Assembly: GCF_900172295.1 (NCBI RefSeq)
Contig: NZ_FWFL01000004.1
Coordinates: 333,940 to 397,939 of the forward strand
From: Roseovarius litorisediminis
GTDB taxonomy: Bacteria > Pseudomonadota > Alphaproteobacteria > Rhodobacterales > Rhodobacteraceae
Direction: 5' to 3'
DNA: 64,000 bases
In this document: positions 28,518 to 37,786 of the stretch, one piece after another
Layout: each line of letters opens with the position of its first letter
Numbering within the stretch: position 1 is the stretch's first letter
Made by a program: the position numbers and the translations under genes
The notes under the pieces: model-generated
What the model was told of the DNA's origin: nothing
Database searches by the model: none
Seen by the model: only the letters and a program-made list of their open reading frames with translations

Positions 28518-28718
28518 ATGGCCGTTATAGATACAACCCGCACTCATGCAGTTCCTGCAGGCCAATTTGGTCAGGCTGTCGCAAAATTCGTTGGCGCTTT
28601 CGCCGCATGGAATGATGCCCGCGCTACACGTAAGGCACTGTCGCAACTCAGCGACCGTGAACTGGACGATATCGGCCTGTGCCGCAGCGATATCGACAGC
28701 GTTGTTCGCCAAGGTTAA
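28518..28718 (+). CDS. DUF1127 mini-protein
   Basis: A 66-residue protein with the C-terminal DUF1127 pattern, in which Leu-Ser-Asp-Arg-Glu-Leu-Asp-Asp-Ile-Gly-Leu is followed by an Arg-x-Asp-Ile segment. Small DUF1127 proteins of alphaproteobacteria have been tied to RNA maturation and phosphate or stress responses; the role of this one is unknown. The ATG at 28518 has AAGGAATGAAAC before it; an upstream TTG start would add 27 residues with no likeness. A strong terminator follows, so it is a single-gene unit. Confidence 0.88.
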   Translation: MAVIDTTRTHAVPAGQFGQAVAKFVGAFAAWNDARATRKALSQLSDRELDDIGLCRSDIDSVVRQG

Positions 28719-28736
28719 GTTTTTCAACAGCGCAAA

Positions 28737-28775
28737 GAAAAAGCCCTGCACCGGGACCAAGTGCAGGGCTTTTTC
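28737..28775 (+). terminator. terminator after DUF1127 gene
   Basis: A perfect 15-base stem: GAAAAAGCCCTGCAC (28737-28751) and GTGCAGGGCTTTTTC (28761-28775) around a 9-base loop, with T-run in the 3' arm. The symmetric A/T ends mean it can also stop the convergent gene that ends at 28796. Confidence 0.92.
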
Positions 28776-28795
28776 AGTATAAGTACTAGCTAAAA

Positions 28796-29140
28796 TTACC
28801 TGAGCAGAGGGCGAATCTTGGCAGAAATGCTTTGCGTGATCGGATCGGCCTGCATAGCAAATGCGCCAACCTGTTCAATGATCGAACCGGAGTTCAGTGC
28901 TTCAACGCGCTGTTCATAAAGCGCCGCCCCGAGATGGGCCATGATCAGACCTTTGAAGCAGAAGAATCCGACGACCAGAAAGGTAAGGCCACGCAGAGGG
29001 AAAGACCTTTGCCGGCGTTTCGGGCGCAGAACAATCAATCCGTCTCGACCAACCTGGCTTACATAACCACGCGAAAGACGCGACCGTTTGCGATCAATTT
29101 TCTTAAGGCGAGCATCAAAACTCTGAAACACATCACTCAT
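28796..29140 (-). CDS. single-helix membrane protein of unknown function
   Basis: A 114-residue protein with a basic cytoplasmic start (Arg/Lys-rich to about residue 48), one hydrophobic helix (about 52-74) and a short periplasmic tail. Type II membrane topology is likely. I do not recognise a named family, although such proteins occur in roseobacters. It has a 108-base AT-rich upstream gap after prmA and faces the DUF1127 gene across a shared terminator. Confidence 0.72.
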   Translation of the reverse strand: MSDVFQSFDARLKKIDRKRSRLSRGYVSQVGRDGLIVLRPKRRQRSFPLRGLTFLVVGFFCFKGLIMAHLGAALYEQRVEALNSGSIIEQVGAFAMQADPITQSISAKIRPLLR

Positions 29141-29248
29141 AATTAATATCCCATTTTCATCGGCCCCACCGACTTAAACTAAATGCTACGTTCGAATTAT
29201 GGCAAGACTAAGGCAACTGCCTCAAATTTGCTGGTTTTCGAATTGTTT

Positions 29249-30121
29249 TCAAACACTTTTCGCGATTGTTGTTGTCGTCCATTCACCAATCTCATCGCGA
29301 AATTGCAGACTGTTTCCAAGATTGCAATAAACGTCAATTACCTCGTCTGCCTGCTCATTCAAAATTCCCGAGAGAATCACCCGACCGCCCTCTGCCAAGC
29401 ATGACGTCACGTCAGGCGCCAAGTTTATCAAAGGCCCTTTCAGGATATTGGCAAAGATCAGGTCGTAGGGGGCATTGGCCCGCAACACTTCATGGTCCAG
29501 TCCTGTGGCCTCGATACATCGGACCCGCCCTTCAAGCCCATTTGCGGCGACATTGGCACGGGCGACCTCGACGGCAACCTCGTCGATGTCGCTTGCCAAC
29601 ACAACACCCGGCCAAATCCGCGCTGCCGCCATTGCCAGAACTGCGGTACCGCAACCGACGTCCAGAACCGATTTGCCCACAAAGCCCGCATTCGCCAGCC
29701 GGTCAAGTGCCCGCAGGCACCCCAGTGTGGTGCCATGGTGCCCTGTGCCAAAGGCCATTGCGGCCTCGATCAGCAAAGGCTCACACCCCTCTGGGACGTT
29801 GTCGGCATCATGGCTGCCGTAGACAAAGAACCGCCCTGCATGAACAGGTTTCAATTCGCGTTTTACCTTGGCCACCCAATCCTGATCGGGCAGTTCAGAC
29901 ACGGCAAAGGGCTTGGCGTCATAAAGGACAGCCAGTAGAGCCAGCCCAACCTGATCAGGCGTGGATTCAAAATATCCTCCCACTTCCCACAGGCCCGATC
30001 CATCCTCGATCTCGAACACCCCGACCCCAGTGGGTTCGGGCACAAGGTTTTCCAAGGCCTCGGCCAGCGCTTCGGCGGGCTCTTTTCCGGTCAGGGTGGT
30101 CAGGGCGGTAAACGTGGTCAT
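29249..30121 (-). CDS. prmA: ribosomal protein L11 methyltransferase PrmA
   Basis: A 290-residue SAM-dependent enzyme that trimethylates ribosomal protein L11. The N-terminal substrate-recognition domain covers about 1-90. The catalytic domain has the Phe-Gly-Thr-Gly-His-His-Gly-Thr-Thr motif at 124-132 and the SAM motif Val-Leu-Asp-Val-Gly-Cys-Gly-Thr at 152-159. The Asn-Ile-Leu near 235 takes the usual Asn-Pro-x-Tyr-like place. It lies 15 bases after the MFS gene in the same direction. Confidence 0.93.
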   Translation of the reverse strand: MTTFTALTTLTGKEPAEALAEALENLVPEPTGVGVFEIEDGSGLWEVGGYFESTPDQVGLALLAVLYDAKPFAVSELPDQDWVAKVKRELKPVHAGRFFVYGSHDADNVPEGCEPLLIEAAMAFGTGHHGTTLGCLRALDRLANAGFVGKSVLDVGCGTAVLAMAAARIWPGVVLASDIDEVAVEVARANVAANGLEGRVRCIEATGLDHEVLRANAPYDLIFANILKGPLINLAPDVTSCLAEGGRVILSGILNEQADEVIDVYCNLGNSLQFRDEIGEWTTTTIAKSV

Positions 30122-30136
30122 CAGACGAACCTCAGA

Positions 30137-31369
30137 TTATTCAGCAGGGGATGTGGCGAATACCGAAAAAATGGTCTCATTTCCCTTTTCCGGATGCCGC
30201 GGGATCATCAGCGCCAGCATTAGCGAAACACATGCCATGCCGGCTGCCGTCATGAATACCGCAGCGGGCGATATAAGCCACAGATAGCCCAGCAACGCAG
30301 GCAGGAAAACCGCAGCGATGTGGTTTATGGTAAAGGCCACAGCTGCAGTAGGCGCAACATCACCCGGATCGGCAATTTTCTGAAAATAGGTCTTCAGCGC
30401 CAACGCCAGGGCAAACAGCAAATGGTCAATCACATACAATCCAGCGGCCAGCAACACCCCCCACCCAAAGAAATAAATTCCGCCATAGGCGAGGAATACA
30501 GCAACCAGCCCGACATATTCAAAGATCAGCGTATTCCTCTCGCCATATCTAAAGACAGCCTGCCCCATCAGCGGCGCGAAAATCATATTGGCCACCAGGT
30601 TCATCAGAAACAGGCCTGTCACTTCATGCACGGCAAAGCCGAATTTCTCGACCATCATGAAACCAGCGAAGACCACAAAAATCTGCCGCCGGGCCCCGGC
30701 CATGAACTGCAGTGCATAATAAAGCCAATAGCGGCGGCGCAGGATCATCTTTTTGATCTGCGGGTTCGGCGCCTCAAATCGTGGATAGGCAATGAAACAG
30801 AATACCGCAGTCGCCGCGGTGAAACCGCCCGACAACAGATAGACGGTGTTGTAGGTCAGTCCAAGCGTCTCCCATGTCATGACAATAAGCAGATAAGCCA
30901 CCAGCGTCGCGGCCGACCCGGCCGCAACCAACCACCCCAACACCTTTGGCGCGCGCAACTTGTCCAGCCACTGCAGTTGCAGTGACTGATTGACTGTTTC
31001 GTAGTAGTGAAACCCGATCGAACTGAGCATTGTAATCGTCAGGATGCCACCAAGCGATGGAAACCAAGCGGTCAAAGCGGTGGCCACACCCAGCAGGAAA
31101 AGCGAGACGATCCCCAGCACCTGCTCGTGTACAAAAATGATGATGGCGATCACCCCAACCGCCAGAAACCCGGGGATTTCGCGGACCGTGTGCAGCCAGC
31201 CGATATCGGATCCGTTAAAGCGTGCCACCTCAATCACAAAATTATTGAGCAAGGCAGACCAGGTTGCAAACGCCACTGGCATCGCTGCCGCCATCACAAA
31301 AAGCAAGGTAACGGGGCGACGCCAGAACGGCAGATGCCGTGCATCTGCAAGGGGGACGGTGCGTGTCAT
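30137..31369 (-). CDS. major facilitator superfamily transporter
   Basis: A 410-residue protein with about twelve hydrophobic helices and a basic central loop (about 205-225) between the two six-helix halves. It has the general MFS layout but no motif that tells the substrate. Inner-membrane location. It is 15 bases upstream of prmA, probably in one transcript. A 169-base gap upstream holds its promoter. Confidence 0.83.
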   Translation of the reverse strand: MTRTVPLADARHLPFWRRPVTLLFVMAAAMPVAFATWSALLNNFVIEVARFNGSDIGWLHTVREIPGFLAVGVIAIIIFVHEQVLGIVSLFLLGVATALTAWFPSLGGILTITMLSSIGFHYYETVNQSLQLQWLDKLRAPKVLGWLVAAGSAATLVAYLLIVMTWETLGLTYNTVYLLSGGFTAATAVFCFIAYPRFEAPNPQIKKMILRRRYWLYYALQFMAGARRQIFVVFAGFMMVEKFGFAVHEVTGLFLMNLVANMIFAPLMGQAVFRYGERNTLIFEYVGLVAVFLAYGGIYFFGWGVLLAAGLYVIDHLLFALALALKTYFQKIADPGDVAPTAAVAFTINHIAAVFLPALLGYLWLISPAAVFMTAAGMACVSLMLALMIPRHPEKGNETIFSVFATSPAE

Positions 31370-31538
31370 TCAGCACCTTTACGCCGATCAGTTGGGCTTG
31401 GCGAGGGGATGAATCTGCAATTGCGATAGATATTTCTGTGCGCAAACATGGATAAATTTCGAGCACATGGGCACGCAGGCGGCTCAGTTACTCCAGACAG
31501 GGTGTTTCAGTGGGATAAAGACGTTCACTCGAAACGCA

Positions 31539-33743
31539 TCAGTAGAAACTTTGTGGATCAATATCGACCGTCAGCCGAAGCTGCCCCGGTATACGCACCT
31601 GACCGATCCACTGCGCCACAGCCACCTGTAGCGCCGCCCCTTTGGGTGCCTTTACCAACAGCCGGACCCGGTGTCGTCCGCGTATCCGGGCAACAGGAGC
31701 AGCTGCGGGGCCATACACCTGTGCCCCGATCTGCCGCAGAGGGCCATCACGACGGGCCAGTTCATTGCCCAGATCGAATACCCCCTGCATGTCGGGCGAT
31801 GACAGGATAATTCCCGCCATCCGGCCGAATGGCGGCACGCCGGCATGGCGCCTTTCGTCGGCCTCGGCGCGCCAGAACCCTTCTTCGTCGCCTGCCAGAA
31901 TCGCACGGATCACCGGATGCTCGGGTTGAAACGTCTGTAGCATCGCCGTGCCTGGCTTTTCCGCCCGGCCTGCCCGGCCTGCCACCTGCCGCATCAACTG
32001 AAACGTGCGCTCCGCCGCACGCATATCTGATCCTTGCAAGCCCAGATCGGCATCGATCACGCCCACCAGTGTGAGATGCGGAAAGTTATGGCCTTTTGCC
32101 ACCAGTTGGGTGCCGATGATAATGTCAGCCCCCCCCACCGCAATCTGTTCGATCTGCTCTTTCAGCGCACGGGCACTTCCAAACATATCCGACGACAGCG
32201 TCGCAATCCGCGCGTCAGGAAAAAGCGCCGCCGCCTCTTCCGACAAGCGCTCAACCCCCGGGCCCACTGCAGCCAGCCGGTCTTCAGCCTGACACGAGGG
32301 GCAGGCATCGGGAATGGGTCGCGTCTCGCCACATTGGTGGCAAACCAGCCGCTTCAGAAAGCGGTGCTCGACCAGCCGTGCATCACAATGCTCGCAACCC
32401 AGCTGATGCCCACAGGCCCGGCATAGTGTGATTGGCGCATAACCGCGTCGGTTGATGAACAGCAGCGCCTGCTCACCCTTGTCGACCCGCGCCTGAACCG
32501 CCTTTTGCAAGGTGGGTGAAATCCAGCGCGTCGATGGCAGGGCTTCAGTGCGCATATCTATCGCGCGCAAATCAGGCATCACCGCTTCGCCAAACCGCGC
32601 GGTAAGCTCCAGCCGCTCGTATTTGCCTGCTTCGGCATTGGCCCAGCTTTCAAGGCTGGGTGTGGCCGAAGCCAACACCACCCGCGCCCCACAGATCGAA
32701 GCACGCAAAACCGCCATGTCGCGGGCGTTATACAAAACACCATCTTCCTGCTTGTACGATGTATCGTGTTCTTCATCGACCACGATCAGCCCAAGGTTCT
32801 GGAAGGGCAAAAACAAAGCCGAGCGCGCACCGACAACCACCTGACAGCCCGCCTGCCCCACCATTTTCCAGGTACGGCGGCGTTCGGTCATCGTAACGCC
32901 CGAGTGCCATTCGGCAGGTTTTGCCCCAAACCGCGCCTCGATCCGTTTAAGAAACTCGGCAGTCAGGGCAATCTCGGGCAACAGTACCAGTGCTTGCCGC
33001 CGTTGGCGCAAGCATTCGGCCACCGCTTCAAGATAAACCTCGGTCTTGCCAGAACCGGTGACACCGCGCAGCAAGGTTGTGCCATACCCCCCCTTTCGCA
33101 GCCCGGCCTGCAACGCGTCCGCCGCGCGGGCCTGATCTTCGGTCAGGTCCTTGGCACTCAGCGCAGGATCCAGCAGGCGAAAGGGCACATCGCGCGGCGT
33201 GTCCTCTTCAAGTACAACACCTTGTTTCACCAGCCCTTTGACAACCGATGACGTCACCCCGGCCTGATCGCTTAGCTCTTTTAGGGTAAACGACAACCCG
33301 CCATATTCGTTGAGTACCGCCAACACCCGACGCCGTGCATCGGTTTCGCGGTCGGGTCGCCCTTGCCCCAAACGGTACACTTTGCGCATCGACGGTGGGT
33401 CGCTCAACCCCGGCGCGCGGGTGGCCAGCCGCAGCATGGCCGGCATTGGGGTCAGCGTGTAATCTGCGGCGCGTTGCAGAAACTCCTGCATCTCATCGCG
33501 CATCGGGGCCGCATCCAGCACCCGGATGACCGAGCGCGCCTTGCTCAGGTCAAATCCGCCCTGCCCGGGGCCCCAGACCACACCCAGCACCTTGCGCGGC
33601 CCCAGGGGCACCTCGACAAAAGCACCGATGTGGCATCCACCCTCGGGTGCCTTGTAATCCAGCGCCCGGTCCAGAGGCTGCGTTGTAAGAACCGCCACCA
33701 ATGCCCCTTCGTCAAAAAAGTCTGGCGTCCGTGGCGTCAACAC
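31539..33743 (-). CDS. priA: primosomal protein N' (PriA replication-restart helicase)
   Basis: A 734-residue superfamily 2 helicase that restarts collapsed replication forks. The N-terminal DNA-binding domain runs to about 105. Walker A Gly-Val-Thr-Gly-Ser-Gly-Lys-Thr is at 227-234 and the DEEH box at 323-326. Eight zinc cysteines are at 441, 444, 450, 453, 468, 471, 481 and 484. It starts at GTG 33743 or TTG 33740; AAGGAG is 4 or 7 bases away, so the TTG has the better spacing. Transcribed away from the transaldolase gene. Confidence 0.96.
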   Translation of the reverse strand: MLTPRTPDFFDEGALVAVLTTQPLDRALDYKAPEGGCHIGAFVEVPLGPRKVLGVVWGPGQGGFDLSKARSVIRVLDAAPMRDEMQEFLQRAADYTLTPMPAMLRLATRAPGLSDPPSMRKVYRLGQGRPDRETDARRRVLAVLNEYGGLSFTLKELSDQAGVTSSVVKGLVKQGVVLEEDTPRDVPFRLLDPALSAKDLTEDQARAADALQAGLRKGGYGTTLLRGVTGSGKTEVYLEAVAECLRQRRQALVLLPEIALTAEFLKRIEARFGAKPAEWHSGVTMTERRRTWKMVGQAGCQVVVGARSALFLPFQNLGLIVVDEEHDTSYKQEDGVLYNARDMAVLRASICGARVVLASATPSLESWANAEAGKYERLELTARFGEAVMPDLRAIDMRTEALPSTRWISPTLQKAVQARVDKGEQALLFINRRGYAPITLCRACGHQLGCEHCDARLVEHRFLKRLVCHQCGETRPIPDACPSCQAEDRLAAVGPGVERLSEEAAALFPDARIATLSSDMFGSARALKEQIEQIAVGGADIIIGTQLVAKGHNFPHLTLVGVIDADLGLQGSDMRAAERTFQLMRQVAGRAGRAEKPGTAMLQTFQPEHPVIRAILAGDEEGFWRAEADERRHAGVPPFGRMAGIILSSPDMQGVFDLGNELARRDGPLRQIGAQVYGPAAAPVARIRGRHRVRLLVKAPKGAALQVAVAQWIGQVRIPGQLRLTVDIDPQSFY

Positions 33744-33843
33744 AAGGCTCCTTATCGGGGGGTCGTCAGGGGTTTCAGTGGATCACTCTATGAGGTAAAC
33801 GCAGGAAAGAGAAACTCCAACCCCGCGCAAATGGACCCCTGAC

Positions 33844-34497
33844 ATGAAATTTTTCGTAGATACCGCCGAAGTCGATCAAATCGCCGAACTGAATGATCTG
33901 GGCATGGTTGATGGTGTGACCACAAACCCCTCGCTGATCATGAAATCCGGTCGTGACATTCTGGAGGTTACCAAGGAAATCGCCGATATGGTCGAAGGTC
34001 CGGTTAGTGCCGAAGTGGTGGCACTTGAGGCCGACGCGATGATCGCCGAAGGCCGCAAGCTGGCCAAGATTGCCGACAACATCGCCGTCAAAGTGCCGCT
34101 GACATGGGATGGGCTGAAAGCCTGCAAAGTGCTGTCAGGCGAGGGCAACATGGTAAATGTCACGTTGTGTTTCTCGGCCAATCAGGCGCTTTTGGCGGCC
34201 AAGGCAGGTGCCACATTCATCAGTCCCTTTATCGGGCGTCTGGATGATATCAACCTTGATGGGATGGAGCTGATCTCGGACATTCGCCAGATCTATGACA
34301 ATTACGGGTTTGAAACACAGATTCTTGCCGCCTCGATCCGCAGCGTCAATCACGCTTATCTGGCGGCTATGATCGGCTCGGACGTCATGACCGCCCCGCC
34401 AAAGGTTATCAAGCAAATGGCCGAGCACCCTTTGACCGATAAGGGCCTAGAGTCTTTTATGGCCGATTGGGCAAAAACGGGGCAGAAAATCCTGTAA
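33844..34497 (+). CDS. transaldolase, fructose-6-phosphate aldolase/MipB type
   Basis: A 217-residue TIM-barrel enzyme of the short transaldolase family. The start Met-Lys-Phe-Phe-Val-Asp-Thr-Ala, the Thr-Thr-Asn-Pro-Ser segment (27-31), the Lys in Val-Lys-Val-Pro (about 85) that forms the Schiff base and the Ser-Pro-Phe-x-Gly-Arg-Leu-Asp-Asp segment are all present. It acts in the non-oxidative pentose phosphate pathway. Family members range between transaldolase and fructose-6-phosphate aldolase; activity cannot be told from sequence alone. Confidence 0.9.
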   Translation: MKFFVDTAEVDQIAELNDLGMVDGVTTNPSLIMKSGRDILEVTKEIADMVEGPVSAEVVALEADAMIAEGRKLAKIADNIAVKVPLTWDGLKACKVLSGEGNMVNVTLCFSANQALLAAKAGATFISPFIGRLDDINLDGMELISDIRQIYDNYGFETQILAASIRSVNHAYLAAMIGSDVMTAPPKVIKQMAEHPLTDKGLESFMADWAKTGQKIL

Positions 34498-34536
34498 AGT
34501 CATGTTATAAGGGCGCAAATCAAGGCTGAGGCGTTA

Positions 34537-35244
34537 ATGAGTACCAAACCAGAAATGAATGACGCGCTGCGCAAGAAAATCATCGCGCAGCCTGACGTTA
34601 TACTTGAAGATCAAGATCTTATGCGCGCCCTCATTGCTGCCAATGAACAGTCGATGGGCGGCAACATCGTCGATCTGCGTGGTATCGCGATGAAACGGCT
34701 AGAGGCTCGGTTGGATCGGCTGGAAGACACGCATCGCAGTGTCATCGCAGCAGCATACGAAAATCTGGCGGGGACAAATCAGATTCATCGGGCCATTCTG
34801 CGCATGCTGGACCCGACTGAATTTGAAAGCTTTCTGCGTGATCTCGATGGTGACGTGGCCAGCATTTTGCGGGTGGAATCTGTCAAGCTGGTGCTGGAAT
34901 CGGTGCAGAACGACAATGATCCAGCAGTGAATCGGTTGGGCAATGTCCTGTCAGTGGCTGAACCAGGCTTTATCCATGAATACCTGTCTGGCGGGCGTAA
35001 TACGCCCCTGCGCCAGGTCACCCTGCGCCAGGTTCATGAAGGCGACATTCAGATATACGGGCGGGACGCCGGATTTGTGCGTTCTGAGGCCTGCCTTCTG
35101 CTTGATTTTGGCAAAGACCGCCTGCCTGGCATGCTGGCCTTGGGGGCCGAGGACCCGCATCAGTTTACGCCGCAGCAGGGCACTGACCTTCTGGCCTTTT
35201 TTGCAGGTGTTTTTGAACGGGCAATGCGCGGCTGGTTGTCATGA
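34537..35244 (+). CDS. DUF484 family protein
   Basis: A 235-residue protein with an N-terminal coiled coil (about 45-75) and a GAF-like domain after it, the layout of DUF484. It almost always sits directly before xerC; here its stop overlaps the xerC start as ATGA. The function is unknown, though the pairing suggests a role near chromosome-dimer resolution or cell division. Cytoplasmic, with no signal peptide. Confidence 0.88.
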   Translation: MSTKPEMNDALRKKIIAQPDVILEDQDLMRALIAANEQSMGGNIVDLRGIAMKRLEARLDRLEDTHRSVIAAAYENLAGTNQIHRAILRMLDPTEFESFLRDLDGDVASILRVESVKLVLESVQNDNDPAVNRLGNVLSVAEPGFIHEYLSGGRNTPLRQVTLRQVHEGDIQIYGRDAGFVRSEACLLLDFGKDRLPGMLALGAEDPHQFTPQQGTDLLAFFAGVFERAMRGWLS

Positions 35245-36161
35245 TCAGTCCGGCCGCCCGCGACGCGTTGCAGGGCTGGCTGGACGCACAAAAGGCCCTG
35301 AAGGGTGCAGCCGCGAACACTCTGGCGGCCTATTCAAGTGACGTGAACGATTTTCTGGCCTTTATGACCATGCACAAGGGCGAACCCCAGGGGTTGGCAC
35401 CACTGGCCCGAATCAGCGTCGGCGATATGCGCAGTTGGATGGCCTTTACCCGTAGCCGCGATGTCGGGCCGCGCTCGCTGGCGCGAAAATTGTCCGCAGT
35501 CAAAAGCTTTTATCGCTGGCTGTCCGAGCGGGAAGGATTTGAACCTACCGCTGTTCTCGCTGCCCGTTCACCAAAATTTCAACGCAAATTACCGCGCCCG
35601 CTGTCGCCAGATGCGGCACAGGATATGATCAACACCCTTGAAATGCAGTCCGAAACGCCTTGGGTCGCGGCACGCGATCAGGCTGTGGTGACCCTGCTTT
35701 ATGGCTGTGGGCTGCGGATTTCCGAAGCCCTGAGCCTGACCGGCGCCGATCTGCCTCTGTGCGACTCCCTCAGGATAACTGGCAAAGGGGGCAAGGAACG
35801 GATCGTGCCGGTGATCGCGCCCGCGCGTGACGCCGTGGCGCATTACGTTCACCTCTGCCCCTTCCCGATTGAGGCGGGAACACCACTTTTTCTGGGGGTG
35901 CGCGGAGGCAAACTCAATCCAAGGGCGATCCAAAAGGTCGTGGAACAAACCCGTTTGCAACTGGGCCTGCCCGCCAGTGCCACACCGCACGCGATGCGCC
36001 ACAGCTTTGCCACCCATCTGCTGAATGCAGGCGGCGATCTGCGCGCGATACAGGAACTTTTGGGCCATGCCTCACTGTCGACCACCCAGGCTTATACCGC
36101 TGTCGATACCGCGCGACTGATGGAAGTCTACAATCGCAGCCACCCGCACGGTCAGCGCTGA
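35241..36161 (+). CDS. xerC: tyrosine recombinase XerC
   Basis: A 306-residue site-specific recombinase that, with XerD, resolves chromosome dimers at dif. The SAM-like core-binding domain spans about 10-95 and the catalytic domain 118-300. Active residues are Arg159, His250, Arg253, His276 and the nucleophile Tyr285. Length and the DUF484 partner identify it as the housekeeping enzyme, not a phage or integron integrase. No dif-like site was recognised beside it. Confidence 0.95.
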   Translation: MISPAARDALQGWLDAQKALKGAAANTLAAYSSDVNDFLAFMTMHKGEPQGLAPLARISVGDMRSWMAFTRSRDVGPRSLARKLSAVKSFYRWLSEREGFEPTAVLAARSPKFQRKLPRPLSPDAAQDMINTLEMQSETPWVAARDQAVVTLLYGCGLRISEALSLTGADLPLCDSLRITGKGGKERIVPVIAPARDAVAHYVHLCPFPIEAGTPLFLGVRGGKLNPRAIQKVVEQTRLQLGLPASATPHAMRHSFATHLLNAGGDLRAIQELLGHASLSTTQAYTAVDTARLMEVYNRSHPHGQR

Positions 36162-36212
36162 GTCTCACGCATATGTGACGCCCCATTACGTTTGAATCGT
36201 GCAAGTGTGCGC

Positions 36213-36237
36213 TCAAAGAAATCACCATATTCTTTGA
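36213..36237. promoter_or_regulatory. inverted repeat upstream of the cytochrome P460 gene
   Basis: TCAAAGAA (36213-36220) and TTCTTTGA (36230-36237) form perfect 8-base arms with a 9-base spacer, ending 19 bases before the P460 start codon. The place is suitable for a repressor site or a 5' UTR hairpin. Confidence 0.35.
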
Positions 36238-36256
36238 ACAAAATGGAGAGGTCATA

Positions 36257-36844
36257 ATGAAACAACCGTTTTTCACCGCCGCAACCCTGATGGCAGGTCT
36301 GATGTTTGGACAAACAGCTATGGCAGGCAACTGCGCTGTCGATGTGGAGGACCCGTTTGATCTGGATGAGGCCGGCATCATCGCGCTGTACGACTGCATG
36401 AAAGACAAGATGGTTGAGAGCTACACCAAAGGCGATAACGAGGTCGCCAAAGAATACCGCAACTGGACAGTCAGTTCGACCCGGCCTGCGGTGGCGGGCC
36501 CACATGGCAACCGCCTTTTGCAGACCTTTGCCAATGACATTGCCGCCGAGCAATATCTAAAATTCGCCGAAGAGGGCGTTGAAATGCCCGCAGGTTCGGT
36601 GCTCGCCAAGGAAAGCATAAAGATCAGCAGCAAGAAAAAAATCGGCCAGGTGGGCCCGCTTTTCATCATGACGAAACTGGAAGAAGGTGGCGCACCAGAC
36701 ACCGGTGACTGGCTGTACAGCGCCGTTCAACCAAACGGCAAACCCATGAAATTCAAGCAGAGCTTTTGCCACGATTGCCACATCGGTTGGGAATCACAGG
36801 ATGCTCTGGCCTACCCGATGGAAGAGGTTCGCGTGTCGAACTAA
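36257..36844 (+). CDS. cytochrome P460 family protein
   Basis: A 195-residue periplasmic protein with a signal peptide (cleavage about Ala-Met-Ala, residue 23). It has the P460 fold pattern, including the Gly-Pro-His-Gly-Asn-Arg-Leu segment at 81-87, Ala-Lys-Glu-Ser at 117-120 and one haem c motif Cys-His-Asp-Cys-His at 171-175. True P460 enzymes oxidise hydroxylamine through a Lys- or Tyr-crosslinked haem; many relatives in heterotrophs have no known substrate. A strong GGAGAGGTCATA ribosome-binding site and a following terminator make it a single-gene unit. Confidence 0.85.
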   Translation: MKQPFFTAATLMAGLMFGQTAMAGNCAVDVEDPFDLDEAGIIALYDCMKDKMVESYTKGDNEVAKEYRNWTVSSTRPAVAGPHGNRLLQTFANDIAAEQYLKFAEEGVEMPAGSVLAKESIKISSKKKIGQVGPLFIMTKLEEGGAPDTGDWLYSAVQPNGKPMKFKQSFCHDCHIGWESQDALAYPMEEVRVSN

Positions 36845-36866
36845 GGCGTCAAAGCCGCAGGATTTT

Positions 36867-36897
36867 CCCGGTGTCGCAAGACGCCGGGCTTTTTCTT
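36867..36897 (+). terminator. terminator after cytochrome P460 gene
   Basis: Stem CCCGGTGTC (36867-36875) with GACGCCGGG (36880-36888), one G-U pair, a GCAA tetraloop, and CTTTTTCTTT after it. Confidence 0.88.
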
Positions 36898-36931
36898 TGC
36901 ATCTTACAGACGTATCGGCCATTAAGCGGGC

Positions 36932-37639
36932 ATGACGCCGCAACTAAAAGCTTTACTGGTTCATCTGTTGACAGCCACGGGGGCTGTTTTTGCCATGCTG
37001 GCAATGCTGGCTGCCGTAGATGGCAAGTGGAGCCTGATGTTTCTGTGGCTGGTGGTTGCCTTTGCCGTGGATGGGGTCGACGGGCCGCTGGCGCGCAAAT
37101 ATCACGTCAAGAAATTCGCGCCTAACTTTGACGGCGTGTTGCTGGATCTGATCATTGATTATCTGACCTATGTCTTCATACCGGCATTTGCCTTATTCAA
37201 ATCAGACCTGCTACCAGGATGGACCGGGTGGTTTGCAATCATCATCATCACCTTTTCAAGCGCCTTGTATTTTGCCGACAATCGCATGAAAACGTTGGAT
37301 AATTCATTTTCAGGATTCCCGGGTTGCTGGAATATGCTGGTGCTTGTTCTGTTTGCAATCGAGCCGAATTTCTGGATCATCGTCGCCCTTGTTGCCGCCC
37401 TGGCGGCTGCAATGTTCCTGCCGCTGAAATTCATCCACCCGGTCCGGACTGAGCGCTGGCGGTCCATATCGCTGCCGATTGCCTTTGCCTGGACCTTCTT
37501 TGCCGGATGGGCGGCCTGGGTGGATTTCCATCCTCAAAGCTGGGCGCATTGGGGGCTGACGGCGACCAGCATCTACCTGATTTTTGCAGGCATCGCACAA
37601 CAACTGATTCCCGCCAGAAAGAAACCAGATCTATCGTAA
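36932..37639 (+). CDS. pcs: phosphatidylcholine synthase
   Basis: A 235-residue polytopic membrane enzyme of the CDP-alcohol phosphatidyltransferase family. It makes phosphatidylcholine from CDP-diacylglycerol and choline in one step. The catalytic motif is Asp-Gly-Val-Asp-Gly-Pro-Leu-Ala-Arg near residues 47-55, with Asp-Gly-Val-Leu-Leu-Asp about 12 residues later. The Asp-Tyr-Leu-Thr-Tyr-Val-Phe-Ile-Pro-Ala segment is typical of Pcs. Around eight hydrophobic helices are seen. A GTACG-rich repeat begins a few bases after the stop. Confidence 0.92.
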   Translation: MTPQLKALLVHLLTATGAVFAMLAMLAAVDGKWSLMFLWLVVAFAVDGVDGPLARKYHVKKFAPNFDGVLLDLIIDYLTYVFIPAFALFKSDLLPGWTGWFAIIIITFSSALYFADNRMKTLDNSFSGFPGCWNMLVLVLFAIEPNFWIIVALVAALAAAMFLPLKFIHPVRTERWRSISLPIAFAWTFFAGWAAWVDFHPQSWAHWGLTATSIYLIFAGIAQQLIPARKKPDLS

Positions 37640-37642
37640 GGC

Positions 37643-37671
37643 CTGTACGTTTTGTACGTCGGTTTTGTACA
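37643..37671. repeat. GTACG-type repeat downstream of pcs
   Basis: Two TGTACG (37644, 37653) and one TGTACA (37666). It shares the core GTACGTTTTGTACGT with the reverse strand of the repeat after ruvB and has the same orientation relative to the upstream gene. Confidence 0.8.
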
Positions 37672-37786
37672 AAAAACAGGGCGATTTCAGAATGCCGCTT
37701 ACACAACCGCCCCCCCTAAAGAGCGCAAACTGAATGGAATACGCGCCTCTCCTTAATCTGATATCTCTGGTTCAAGGTGTAACGCC

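Noticed and set aside
35241..36161. Integrase of a mobile element
   Set aside because: The recombinase follows DUF484 with an overlapping start and has housekeeping XerC length and motifs; no attachment sites or cargo were seen.
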